The notes below the pieces were generated by a model. That model was not told the origin of the DNA and made no database searches. It was given only the letters and a program-made list of their open reading frames with translations. A program made the position numbers and the translations under genes. A DNA stretch of 64,000 bases, taken from Clostridiales bacterium. GTDB lineage: Bacteria > Bacillota > Clostridia > Monoglobales > Monoglobaceae. Numbering within the stretch: the first letter of the stretch is position 1; the number at the start of each line of letters is the position of its first letter. This document shows positions 27,925 through 35,953 of the stretch, piece by piece. The stretch is from assembly GCA_016303265.1 (NCBI GenBank), contig JAEDLZ010000001.1:14125-78124 (forward strand), in the 5' to 3' direction.

Positions 27925-29428
27925 CAGCCGCACAAAAAACGCAATGCTCAATATTGTATTTTCGCTTATATTGCAAATTGTAATATTTGTGAAAGGTCTG
28001 ATATTGCCGAGAATAATTATACCCGCATACGGCTCGGATGTTAACGGATTGATCTCGTCGATCACTCAATTTTTGACCTATATTTCTTTGCTGGAGGCGG
28101 GCGTTGGCAGCATATTCAGGGCATCGCTTTATAAGCCGCTTTCAAGGGGTGATATGGACGGCGTTTCGGGCATAATAAATGAGCAAAAACGCTTTTACCG
28201 AAAAATAGGCGTGATATTTGTTTTTTATGTGGTCGCGTTGTGCGTATTCTATCCGTTAATTGCAAAAACAGATATATCCAAGCCGTATATCGTTTCCTTA
28301 ATTTTGATCTTGAGCGTAAGCACTTTTGCGGAATATTTCGTTTCCCTGCCGTATTCATCACTGCTTTCCGCCGATCAAAAAATAAGGATAAGCTACATAG
28401 TCAGCATAATATACACCATCACCAATATTATCGTATCGCTCTTTTGGGTAAGTCTTAAAGCCGATATTCGTTTGATTTATTTGTCGATGTGTGTAATTGG
28501 ATTGTTGCGTCCTCTGTTTTATACATTGTATGTAAAAAAACATTATAAATTGAAAAAGAAAGCAAAACCGGATAAGACCGCATTAAATCAGCGCTGGAAC
28601 GGTATGGTGCACCATTTTGCGTATTATATACATACAAATACGGATGTCGCTGTTCTGACGGTTTTTATCGGAACCGCAATGGTATCTGTGTATAATGTGT
28701 ATGGAGCAATTATTTTTGGTATAGAAAAAATAATTACCTCTATCTCAACAGGTGCTGCTGCGGGTTTGGGAAATCTTATTGAGTTGAATGACAAGGAACA
28801 GATCAACAAAACCGTTAATCAATTTGAACTGATACAAGGTGGCCTTGCAACAGTGCTATACACCATAACGGCGCTTTTGCTGATACCCTTTATAAGAATT
28901 TATACTTCGGATATGACGGATATAAACTATATACAACCCACTTTCGGTTATGTTCTCATCGTTGCAGAAGTAATATATTGTTTCCGTTGTATTTACAGTA
29001 CCGTGTCAACCAATGCAAATAAGTTCAGGGAAACACAATTAGGCGCTATTCTTGAATGCGTTGTAAATCTCGTTGTTTCTTTGGTCTTAGTGATAGTTTT
29101 CAAGAGAGGGTTATTGGGTGTTGCTATCGGTACGGTTGTCGGTATGTTGGTAAGGTGTGATTTTGAGGTGATATTCCTTTCAAAAAATGTGATACATAGA
29201 CCGATAGGCAAGGCGGTGAAAATGTTTCTTGTAAGTTTATCCGTGTCGGTAATATCGATTGCCTTTTGCAGTTTCATAATAAACTACACTTCGATAGATA
29301 CATTAGCCATGTGGATTTTGTATGCTATTATTACAGCCCTAATAGTTGGAATAATGGCTCTAATGCTATATTCAATTTTTTACAAAGAAATTATTAAATT
29401 ACTTATTAGGCGTTTGAGAGGAAGATAA
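27917..29428 (+). CDS. Wzx-type flippase / polysaccharide export membrane protein
   Basis: A 503-residue polytopic protein with about 12-14 hydrophobic segments, of the MOP/MATE-like polysaccharide transporter superfamily. The N-terminus RTKNAMLNIVFSLILQIVIF and LPRIIIPAYGSDVNGLISSI are characteristic of Firmicute Wzx proteins. It would flip the undecaprenyl-linked repeat unit. ATG 27917 is preceded by GGGAG at correct spacing and overlaps the end of the GT2 gene by eight bases. Together with the polymerase it defines a Wzx/Wzy-dependent pathway. Confidence 0.9.
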   Translation: MTNSRTKNAMLNIVFSLILQIVIFVKGLILPRIIIPAYGSDVNGLISSITQFLTYISLLEAGVGSIFRASLYKPLSRGDMDGVSGIINEQKRFYRKIGVIFVFYVVALCVFYPLIAKTDISKPYIVSLILILSVSTFAEYFVSLPYSSLLSADQKIRISYIVSIIYTITNIIVSLFWVSLKADIRLIYLSMCVIGLLRPLFYTLYVKKHYKLKKKAKPDKTALNQRWNGMVHHFAYYIHTNTDVAVLTVFIGTAMVSVYNVYGAIIFGIEKIITSISTGAAAGLGNLIELNDKEQINKTVNQFELIQGGLATVLYTITALLLIPFIRIYTSDMTDINYIQPTFGYVLIVAEVIYCFRCIYSTVSTNANKFRETQLGAILECVVNLVVSLVLVIVFKRGLLGVAIGTVVGMLVRCDFEVIFLSKNVIHRPIGKAVKMFLVSLSVSVISIAFCSFIINYTSIDTLAMWILYAIITALIVGIMALMLYSIFYKEIIKLLIRRLRGR

Positions 29429-29432
29429 TTTA

Positions 29433-30236
29433 ATGAAAGAGATTTGTCTTGAGGAACTAAAAAAGATTGAACTTGATATATTGGTGTATATAGATCAAGT
29501 TTGCAAGAAAAACAATTTAAGATATTTTTTATGTGGCGGCACTCTTTTAGGAGCAATTCGGCACAAAGGCTTTATTCCGTGGGATGATGATATTGATATT
29601 TGTATGCCGCGACCGGATTATGACAGATTGATTGCTATATTAGAGCATACCGATAACAAATATAAGATTTTATTTCCGGAACAAGAAAAGTATTATTATA
29701 ATTTTTCCAAGATTGTTGATAGTGAAACCAAGCTTTATGAATACAATTATCAACCTATTGACAATATGGGAGTTTATGTTGATGTTTTTCCGTTGGAGGG
29801 GATACCAATGGGAGATGCCGCTTGTGAAGAACATTTTAATAAGCTTAACAAATTGAGAAAAAGAATAAATAGTTTTTCTATGCTTAAACCGAAGATTAGG
29901 AAAAACTTAATTGAGTATGTAAAAAGTGTCAATTTATATAAGAAGAACAAAAAATCGAGTTTATCAAAATTCCAGAAAGAATATGAGCAGCTTGCAAAAC
30001 AATATGATTATGATGACTCTGAATGCGTTTATGCAACGGGCGGTGCTTATGGGAAAAAAGATATTTTTTTGAAAGAGCTATTTGCAAATACTGTTGATGT
30101 TGAATTTGAAGGAATGAAATTTTCCGCACCTGAAGATTATAACGCATACCTAAAACAGTTATATGGTAACTATATGCAGTTACCTCCGATTGAAAAAAGA
30201 ATATCGCATCATAATTTTAAGGCAACATATCGATAA
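29433..30236 (+). CDS. LicD family phosphotransferase
   Basis: A 267-residue LicD/fukutin-related protein. The family signature FLCGGTLLGAIRHKGFIPWD followed by DDIDICMPR supplies the metal-binding Asp residues. LicD proteins transfer a phospho-group such as phosphocholine from a CDP donor to a sugar; the eukaryotic relative FKRP uses CDP-ribitol. The next gene encodes a cytidylyltransferase, so a CDP-linked alcohol is the likely donor. No choline kinase or permease (licA/B) is near, which argues against phosphocholine. The coding DNA is more AT-rich than that of the upstream genes. Confidence 0.92.
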   Translation: MKEICLEELKKIELDILVYIDQVCKKNNLRYFLCGGTLLGAIRHKGFIPWDDDIDICMPRPDYDRLIAILEHTDNKYKILFPEQEKYYYNFSKIVDSETKLYEYNYQPIDNMGVYVDVFPLEGIPMGDAACEEHFNKLNKLRKRINSFSMLKPKIRKNLIEYVKSVNLYKKNKKSSLSKFQKEYEQLAKQYDYDDSECVYATGGAYGKKDIFLKELFANTVDVEFEGMKFSAPEDYNAYLKQLYGNYMQLPPIEKRISHHNFKATYR

Positions 30237-30254
30237 AAGGAAAGAGGTAAAAAG

Positions 30255-30965
30255 ATGGTTTTTGGCGGCATTTTGGCGGGTGGTATTGGATCAAGAATGG
30301 AATCTGCAACCATACCGAAACAATTTCTTGAGGTTGATGGTGTGCCCATTTTTATCAGAACATTAAGAACATTTTTGCGTGTTAATCAAATTGATATGAT
30401 TATTGTTTCAATCAATGCTGATTGGAAGGAAACATATGATAATATGCTGGAGGAGTACGGAATTGATAAAACCAGGGTAGTTTTAACTCCCGGCGGAGAA
30501 ACGCGTTTTGGTTCGTTGGTAAATGTTGTTAAGAAAGCAAGGGAATTGGTCAATGGAGAAAATGCGCTGATTGTGACTCATGATTGCGCAAGACTATTTG
30601 TTTCGCCAAGAATAATTGAAGATAATATAAAAATGGCAAAGGAATATGATATGGTGACCACTGCAATGCCAACGATAGACACAATGTTGTTTAGTGATGA
30701 TGGAATCAGCAGCTCTCAAGTTCCCGATAGGACAAAATTGTGGAATGACCAAGGACCGCAGTCTTTTGAAGTCAATAAGTTTTTGAAATATGTCAGCATG
30801 ATAAAGCCGGAGGATATGTCGAATTATATTGAGGCAGGAAAAGTATATCTTTCACACAATTGTAAAATAGGACTTGTTAAAGGTGAAAGATTTAACTTTA
30901 AAATCACAAATGACATTGACATCAAGTATGCAGAATTTTTATTGAGAGAGGGATTTGTTAAATGA
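30255..30965 (+). CDS. IspD-like cytidylyltransferase (TarI / CDP-ribitol-type)
   Basis: A 236-residue nucleotidyltransferase: ILAGGIGSRMESATIPKQFL is the CTP loop, VTHDCARLFVSPRII the middle motif and FKITNDIDIKYAE the C-terminal substrate segment. It is a paralogue of the IspD half of ispDF but has the LAGG start and CARLF variant typical of D-ribitol-5-phosphate cytidylyltransferases rather than AAGxG and GARPF of IspD. It lies between licD and a dehydrogenase with a four-base overlap into the latter. The exact polyol phosphate is uncertain. Confidence 0.88.
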   Translation: MVFGGILAGGIGSRMESATIPKQFLEVDGVPIFIRTLRTFLRVNQIDMIIVSINADWKETYDNMLEEYGIDKTRVVLTPGGETRFGSLVNVVKKARELVNGENALIVTHDCARLFVSPRIIEDNIKMAKEYDMVTTAMPTIDTMLFSDDGISSSQVPDRTKLWNDQGPQSFEVNKFLKYVSMIKPEDMSNYIEAGKVYLSHNCKIGLVKGERFNFKITNDIDIKYAEFLLREGFVK

Positions 30966-32008
30966 AGATTATATGTGTGGGTGATGCTTATGTGACTTTA
31001 GATATGCTGAAAAATGGTGTTGAACCCTATATTAAACATGATGATGAAATAAAGTATTTCTTTTTCGGTGAGGAAAATCGTGTCGATATGCGCGATACCG
31101 TTAAAGCCATAGAGGCGATGAAATGTGATGAAATTGCTATACCGAATGAGTTGTATCAAGAAATAACCGACGCGGACTTATTGATTGTTCATTTATGTCC
31201 TGTCACAAAAGCATTGCTAAAATGTGCCAAAAAGCTAAAAGCCATTATGTCTTGCCGTGGGGGCAATGAAAATATCGATGTTCAATTTGCAACCGAAATG
31301 GGAATTATTGTATCAACAAATCCGGCGCATAATGCTAATGCAGTAGCCGAATATACGGTAGGATTGATTTTGTGTGAAACAAGGAATATATCAAGAGCAG
31401 ATAGAAGTTTAAAGAATGGTATCTGGAGAGAAAAATATCCTAATACTGTATCCACTATTTTGGAAATAAAAGACTTAACGATAGGAATTATTGGTTTTGG
31501 TTCTGTTGGCAGATTGGTTGCTGAAAAGCTATCTGTGTTTGGATGTGAAATATTGATTTGCGATCCTTATATTAGCGAAAGTGCCTATGATTTTATCAAC
31601 TTTAGGTTTGTAGATATGGATACACTTTTATCAAAATCGGATGTTATTACACTTCATGCTCGTTCTAAAACATCAATTATTGGAAAAGAAGAATTTTTGA
31701 AAATGAAGAGTACATCTTATCTGATAAATACAGCGAGGTCTGTTTTGGTAGATTCAGATGCATTGTTTGAGGCTTTGGACAAGCATATGATAATGGGAGC
31801 AGCAATTGATGTTTTTGAAACAGAGCCGGTTATTCCTGAAAAGTATAAACAATATGACAACATTACTATTACAAATCATAGGGGTGGCGACACAATAAAC
31901 TCTTATAAGGATGCTCCGACTTTTGCTATTCAAAATTATTTTGAATATTTATCCGGCGGCAGATTGCGTTTTTGGGTAAATAAAAAAGAATTGGCAGGAA
32001 AGTTATGA
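30962..32008 (+). CDS. D-isomer-specific 2-hydroxyacid dehydrogenase
   Basis: A 348-residue NAD(P)-dependent dehydrogenase of the SerA-like fold. It shows the nucleotide motif GIIGFGSVGRLVAEKL and the catalytic triad region (ARS, DVFETEP and the NHRGG histidine). It overlaps the cytidylyltransferase gene by ATGA. The position suggests that it makes the compound, or a precursor, that is activated with CTP and transferred by LicD. It is not the MDR-type TarJ usually paired with TarI, so the product may not be ribitol phosphate. Confidence 0.9.
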   Translation: MKIICVGDAYVTLDMLKNGVEPYIKHDDEIKYFFFGEENRVDMRDTVKAIEAMKCDEIAIPNELYQEITDADLLIVHLCPVTKALLKCAKKLKAIMSCRGGNENIDVQFATEMGIIVSTNPAHNANAVAEYTVGLILCETRNISRADRSLKNGIWREKYPNTVSTILEIKDLTIGIIGFGSVGRLVAEKLSVFGCEILICDPYISESAYDFINFRFVDMDTLLSKSDVITLHARSKTSIIGKEEFLKMKSTSYLINTARSVLVDSDALFEALDKHMIMGAAIDVFETEPVIPEKYKQYDNITITNHRGGDTINSYKDAPTFAIQNYFEYLSGGRLRFWVNKKELAGKL

Positions 32009-32224
32009 TGTCTTGCTAATGTAAAAATCGGATAGCTATTAAAAACAGTCTGGGGTCAATAACCAATATCTCAAACAGATTCTATAAGTTCATGTGAAAA
32101 AATGAATACCGGTTTTATGAATCCAAAGAATCGTGTGATTGAGGTCTGGAACTTAAGAGGTATTGATACATGCTGTTGAATTTTTGAAAGAATTATTCTA
32201 AATTGCTTGGATGGTGATAAGTGC

Positions 32225-32768
32225 ATGAAAATCAAATTATTTTTGAAAAAATGTTGCAGAAAAATTCGGGGGGGGTCATCTCTCCATATCAGAATTGCGT
32301 TTGAGTGGTGTAATTATAGGCGAGAACTGCCATATATACGGTTCTGTGGATAATGGACATGGATTTTTGGTTTCTATGGGTGATAATGTTACTCTTGCAA
32401 GCGGCTGCAAACTCTTGACTCATGACGGTTCAACAAAAAAGATATTGGGTTACAGCAAAGTCGGAAGAATAGATATTGGCAGCGATGTTTTTATCGGCGC
32501 GGCAAGTATTGTTCTTCCAAATGTGAAAATCGGCAGTAAAGTGATTGTCGGTGCAGGAAGCGTCGTAACAAAGGACATTCCGGATAATTCTGTTGCAGTT
32601 GGAAATCCTGCACAGATTATTGGCACATATGATGCCTATGTGAATAAAACAAAGATACAATTTGAAACTTTGCCGATATGGAATACTCACTATTCCTTAA
32701 AATCCGATGATGAAAAACGGCAAATGCGGGAAGCCTTGCTCGAAAGCGGGTATGGATTTGATTTATAG
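32225..32768 (+). pseudogene. Left-handed-beta-helix O-acetyltransferase, off-frame at a G8 tract (probably phase variable)
   Basis: From ATG 32225 the frame reads MKIKLFLKKCCRKIRGG and is then disrupted at eight consecutive G (32268-32275). Downstream the hexapeptide acetyltransferase continues in the next frame to 32768: IGENCHIYGSVDNGHGF, GDNVTLASGCKLLTHDGS, FIGAASIVLPNVKIGSKVIV, GAGSVVTKDIPDNSVAVGNP. With seven (or ten) G the two parts join as one protein of about 180 residues. The rest of the gene shows no damage. The G tract near the 5' end is typical of slipped-strand contingency genes. In the present state the gene is OFF unless translation starts at the TTG 32295. Likely role: O-acetylation of the repeat unit. 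Confidence 0.8.
32268..32275. repeat. G8 homopolymer in acetyltransferase gene
   Basis: Eight consecutive G residues 43 bases after the presumed ATG. Removing one G restores the reading frame. Confidence 0.85.
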
Positions 32769-32872
32769 AAAACGATGAAACCAAAACAGTAATGTTTGCA
32801 TACCCTGCAGGAGTTAAGACGGGTATGCACAAGGGCGTCGGAAGAGAATAAAAAATAATGAGGAATGGGCAA

Positions 32873-34027
32873 ATGAATAAAACACAAAACGATTTTATCG
32901 TTCTATTAAAAAATGCGCTGTCACAAGAAAATAATCCGGTAAGTGACATTAACTATGAAAGCGTGGGAGCAGTTGCGGTGAATCAATTGTGCTTGCCGTT
33001 GGTGTGTGACGGGACAAGGCGATGCGGCGCCAATGTTCCTGAGTCGTGGAAGCAACATAGTGTATATGTTGCAGCAAACAATTATAAAAATCTAAGCGTT
33101 CAAGATAAGTTATTGAAAATACTAAATGAAAACAACATAAAATGTGCTGTTTTAAAAGGGATAACCGTTTCAAAATATTACCCCGAACCATTATACAGAC
33201 CTTTGGGAGATATTGACATTCTTGTTGAACCGGATAAATACGATATGGCAATAAATATTTTAACAGGCTCTGCCGAAAGAGATAGTGAAAGGTTAAAACA
33301 TAAATTTCATTATGGATTTGTATTTGAAAATGTAAGCGTTGAAATACATAAGTATATAACCGAATATACAGATGATGAGCGTGGCGAATTATTAAAAAAA
33401 TATTTTAGCAATGCTTTGGAAACGGTCACATTAGGTGAGTACGACAATTTTATTTTCCCTATGCTAAACACTAAATTTCAGGTACTTGCTGTAGTTTCTC
33501 ATATACAAAGGCATTTCGGGGAACGCAGAGCCAATATACGGATGTTGTGTGATTTGGGTATGGTTGTTCAAAATATTGCAAGTGAGCAGTGGAGCAATGA
33601 AATTTATCCTGTATTAAAAGAAGTAGGATTAGACCGATTTACAGATGCATTATTGTCTGTTTGCGATAAACATTTGGGCTTGGATTTTAAAAATAAATTG
33701 GGGCAGCCGATTGATGAAAATATCACAGAAGATTTGCTTGAGGAGTTTTTGTGTGATGGCATCAAACCTGAATATACAGATATAAACGGACTTAACACTC
33801 TTGAAAAGATTAAAAATATATTTATTACAATATATGAAATTGTGAAACGAGATTTTAAAATTACGGAAAAATATCCGGTATTATTTCCTTTATTTTTCTT
33901 ATATATTCCGCTTCGTTCGGCGTTCAGGAAGATTACCGGACAGAGAAAAAATATTGATGCTTTGGGATATTGTACTTCATATAGCAGAAGAAATGCCATA
34001 AGAAAAGAGCTGAATATTTTTGAATAG
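32873..34027 (+). CDS. Nucleotidyltransferase family protein (NTP_transf_5-type)
   Basis: A 384-residue protein with the fold-defining segment CAVLKGITVSKYYPEPLYRP followed by LGDIDILVEPDKYD, which carries the paired Asp residues of nucleotidyltransferases. The C-terminal half is helical, with a hydrophobic stretch YPVLFPLFFLYIPL near the end. Members of this uncharacterised family occur in capsule and RiPP loci. ATG 32873 has AGGA at normal spacing; ATG 32858 is an alternative. It is the last gene of the locus, followed by a terminator at 34137-34172. Substrate unknown. Confidence 0.85.
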   Translation: MNKTQNDFIVLLKNALSQENNPVSDINYESVGAVAVNQLCLPLVCDGTRRCGANVPESWKQHSVYVAANNYKNLSVQDKLLKILNENNIKCAVLKGITVSKYYPEPLYRPLGDIDILVEPDKYDMAINILTGSAERDSERLKHKFHYGFVFENVSVEIHKYITEYTDDERGELLKKYFSNALETVTLGEYDNFIFPMLNTKFQVLAVVSHIQRHFGERRANIRMLCDLGMVVQNIASEQWSNEIYPVLKEVGLDRFTDALLSVCDKHLGLDFKNKLGQPIDENITEDLLEEFLCDGIKPEYTDINGLNTLEKIKNIFITIYEIVKRDFKITEKYPVLFPLFFLYIPLRSAFRKITGQRKNIDALGYCTSYSRRNAIRKELNIFE

Positions 34028-34136
34028 GTTATATATAAGTGACAGTAATTATAATTTTATAAAACATCTATATTTGTGAAAATTTTCCGTTTTATGTTGT
34101 TGAAAGCGAGAAATACAAATAAAAAATATGTTCGTT

Positions 34137-34172
34137 AAGGTGATTGGCGGTGGCCGATCGCCTTGTTTTTTT
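34137..34172 (+). terminator. Terminator of the polysaccharide operon
   Basis: AAGGTGATTGGC (34137-34148) pairs with GCCGATCGCCTT (34153-34164) with two G-T pairs, followed by TTGTTTTTTT-like sequence. Near-ideal intrinsic terminator. Confidence 0.88.
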
Positions 34173-34355
34173 ACGAAGGTTCAAGGATTGATTAAAAATA
34201 ATAATGAGTGTTTTTACAGACATATTTGCCGGGGCAATTTTTCTGCCGCATATAACCTTATTCGCCTCTGCCAACAGCGGATTTGCCATGCGGTAGGAGT
34301 GATTATATTGCTGTAAAAACAGTGTAAAAGCCGGGCGGTTATGCCACCCTTTGTA

Positions 34356-34373
34356 CCGGTTTATATAAACCGG
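34356..34373 (+). promoter_or_regulatory. Leader palindrome just before the toxin-like ORF
   Basis: CCGGTTTATATAAACCGG is a perfect 18-bp palindrome in the leader, directly ahead of the ribosome binding site (GATGAGGTGG). Structured leaders of this sort limit translation in type I toxin mRNAs. Confidence 0.55.
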
Positions 34374-34390
34374 GAGATGAGGTGGTTGTT

Positions 34391-34465
34391 ATGAAAACAT
34401 ACATAATCAGAATTATATTCTTGGTAATTGTGTTTTTAATAACATTTACGATAAAAGTAAAATAA
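34391..34465 (+). CDS. 24-residue hydrophobic peptide, candidate type I toxin
   Basis: A 25-codon ORF with GAGGTGG seven bases ahead of ATG. The product starts MKTYIIRIIF, has a single hydrophobic helix of Ile, Leu, Val and Phe and ends TIKVK, thus charged at both ends like membrane-acting type I toxins. The stop is embedded in the 5' arm of a 13-bp stem (34457-34500) that ends the transcript. A perfect promoter on the opposite strand (34555-34582) drives an RNA across the 3' end. This convergent layout is that of TxpA/RatA- and BsrG/SR4-type modules. Toxicity is inference; the sequence does not match a toxin family I can name. Confidence 0.65.
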   Translation: MKTYIIRIIFLVIVFLITFTIKVK

Positions 34466-34548
34466 CCGCCCTCCTCGTCAAAAGATAGCGGTTATTTTAC
34501 AATAATCTAAAACTTTTGGCATAACCGTTTGAGGTCTTGCCTTTTTCT
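34455..34548 (-). ncRNA. Predicted antisense RNA (antitoxin) converging on the hydrophobic peptide gene
   Basis: A minus-strand transcript starting about 34548 from the promoter at 34555-34582 would end at the hairpin 34457-34500, giving an RNA of roughly 95 bases that overlaps the 3' end of the peptide mRNA. A short frame on it (ATG near 34558) has its start inside the -10 box, so the RNA is non-coding. Confidence 0.55.
34457..34500. terminator. Bidirectional terminator of toxin mRNA and antisense RNA
   Basis: GTAAAATAACCGC (34457-34469) pairs exactly with GCGGTTATTTTAC (34488-34500). The T-rich arms serve as terminators on both strands. Confidence 0.8.
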
Positions 34549-34554
34549 GTTATC

Positions 34555-34582
34555 ATTATACACCTCATCTGCAAATTGTCAA
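34555..34582 (-). promoter_or_regulatory. Perfect-consensus promoter of the antisense RNA
   Basis: Minus-strand TTGACA (34582-34577), 16-bp spacer, TATAAT (34560-34555). The best -35/-10 pair in the accessory strip, with no coding gene downstream of it. Confidence 0.82.
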
Positions 34583-34637
34583 TCGCTTTGAGAAAATTTG
34601 TGCAATTTAAGCTTAGAAAATACGGATAAAGCGGCAA

Positions 34638-34666
34638 TGGACAAAGTGGAGATTTTGTGGTATAAT
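34638..34666 (+). promoter_or_regulatory. Sigma-A promoter for yjdF
   Basis: TGGACA (34638-34643), 17-bp spacer, TATAAT (34661-34666). It gives a leader of about 200 bases before the yjdF start. Confidence 0.75.
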
Positions 34667-34759
34667 ATCCGTAAGACAAATCGGAAGTTGCCGATTAAAA
34701 AGTTAATCGTGCCATATGGCTTGATTATAAATACAAAGATAAAAACGCAATGCGCATTT

Positions 34760-34855
34760 AAAAAGTGCGTTAGAGCTGGTAGGTAGCCCAGCCGTCCTAT
34801 TTCAAATAGGGTAAGTAACCTGCCCCTCCGGGTTGTCCGTTCTTTGTTCAACAAA
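34760..34855 (+). promoter_or_regulatory. yjdF riboswitch (azaaromatic-binding yjdF RNA motif)
   Basis: The leader upstream of yjdF carries conserved-looking blocks of the yjdF RNA motif: GAGCTGGTAGGTAGCCCAGC, GTCCTATTTCAAATAGGGTA, and AGTAACCTGCCCCTCCGGGT with TGTCCGTTC. It ends just before AGGAGG (34861). The yjdF motif is known to lie upstream of yjdF genes and to bind diverse azaaromatic compounds, with ligand binding favouring translation. The assignment rests on the gene it precedes and on the visible blocks; boundaries are approximate. Confidence 0.8.
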
Positions 34856-34873
34856 TATTTAGGAGGGATTCTT

Positions 34874-35290
34874 ATGGACAAGATAAGTGGAAAACTGACA
34901 GTATTTTTTGAAGAACCTTTTTGGGTAGGCGTATTTGAACATATCGAAGATGGCAAATTATCCGTGGCTAAGGTGACATTTGGTGCAGAGCCAAAAGATT
35001 GTGAAGTGCAGGAGTATATTCAAAAATATTATTTCAGTTTGAAATTCAGTCCGGCTGTTGATACTGTTGTAAAGGATAAAAAAAGAAATCCGAAAAGGAT
35101 GCAGCGTGAGGCGAAAAGGCAGATGCAGGAAACAGGCATCGGGACAAAATCGCAACAGGCATTGAAATTACAGCAAGAACAGAACAAGCAGGAGCGTAAA
35201 GCGAAAAGCCGTAGAAAAAGAGAAACGGATGCACTGCGAATGTTTGAACTAAAACAGCAAAAGAAGAGAGAGAAGCATAAGGGGCATTAA
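34874..35290 (+). CDS. yjdF: YjdF family protein (DUF2992)
   Basis: A 138-residue protein beginning MDKISGKLTVFFEEPFWVGV and ending in a very basic Lys/Arg/Gln-rich helix (AKSRRKRETDALRMFELKQQ). This is the YjdF/DUF2992 family. AGGAGGG at 34861-34867 gives the start at ATG 34874. It is controlled by the yjdF riboswitch upstream. The basic tail suggests RNA or ribosome contact, but the function is not known; a role in response to azaaromatic toxins is inferred from the riboswitch. Confidence 0.93.
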   Translation: MDKISGKLTVFFEEPFWVGVFEHIEDGKLSVAKVTFGAEPKDCEVQEYIQKYYFSLKFSPAVDTVVKDKKRNPKRMQREAKRQMQETGIGTKSQQALKLQQEQNKQERKAKSRRKRETDALRMFELKQQKKREKHKGH

Positions 35291-35336
35291 AGTCCCTTGG
35301 CTTTTGCTCAAATCGGAATTTGCCGAGGTGAGAGTA

Positions 35337-35831
35337 ATGAAAACACTATATTTAATTGGCGGAACAATGGGAGTCGGCAAGACAACGGTAAGCCAACAGT
35401 TAAAAAAGGATTTAGCTAACAGTGTTTTTCTTGACGGTGATTGGTGTTGGGATGCCAGTCCGTTCCAAGTGACTGATGAAACCAAAGCAATGGTTTTAGA
35501 TAATATTTGCTATTTACTGAATAGTTTTCTACACTGCTCCGCCTATGAAAATGTAATTTTTTGTTGGGTAATGCACGAGCAATCTATTATTGATAACATT
35601 ATAAACGAACTTGATACAGAAAATTGCACGGTAAAAAAAATCTCACTTACTGCTGATAAAACAAATCTGCAAAACAGATTAGCTGCAGATGTTGCAGATG
35701 GTATCCGTGCTGCCGATGTCATTGACAGAAGCATTGCAAGAATTTTTATGTATGAAAGGCTTGATACATTAAAAATTGATACAAGCAATAAAACCGTTCG
35801 TGAGATTGCGAATGAAATTATAACGCTTTGA
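35337..35831 (+). CDS. P-loop nucleotide kinase-like ATPase
   Basis: A 164-residue AAA/kinase-fold protein. Walker A is LIGGTMGVGKTTVSQQL at the N-terminus, followed by VFLDGDWCWDASPF and a LID-like segment (RLAADVADGIRAADVIDRSI). The size and order resemble small-molecule or antibiotic-type phosphotransferases (Zeta/CPT-like). ATG 35337 has GAGGTGAG upstream. It follows yjdF after 46 bases and may be co-transcribed. Substrate unknown. Confidence 0.85.
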   Translation: MKTLYLIGGTMGVGKTTVSQQLKKDLANSVFLDGDWCWDASPFQVTDETKAMVLDNICYLLNSFLHCSAYENVIFCWVMHEQSIIDNIINELDTENCTVKKISLTADKTNLQNRLAADVADGIRAADVIDRSIARIFMYERLDTLKIDTSNKTVREIANEIITL

Positions 35832-35953
35832 TCTCGACAAATTTCGGTTTGTTTGTGCTGAAGATAAGCAAGACTATAAAATATGAGAAAACAAGGAGAA
35901 CGTCAATGAAATATAAGGTTATAAATAAGAATTTAATATTCATTTTTCACTCT

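Larger units (their letters stand above)
34028..34390. other. Intergenic region: terminator and structured toxin leader
   Basis: Contains the polysaccharide-operon terminator (34137-34172), then the leader of the small hydrophobic peptide gene. The leader has a possible promoter TTGCCA-15-TATATT (34283-34309), a GC-rich hairpin (34332-34349) and an 18-bp palindrome (34356-34373). No other gene seen. Confidence 0.6.

Noticed and set aside
30255..30965. Second IspD for the MEP pathway
   Set aside because: The loop variants, its position beside licD and the presence of ispDF elsewhere favour a polyol-phosphate cytidylyltransferase.
34497..34679. 60-codon minus-strand frame beside the toxin-like ORF
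   Set aside because: Its plausible ATG lies inside the -10 box of a perfect promoter, so it cannot be translated from that transcript. Better explained as a non-coding antisense RNA.
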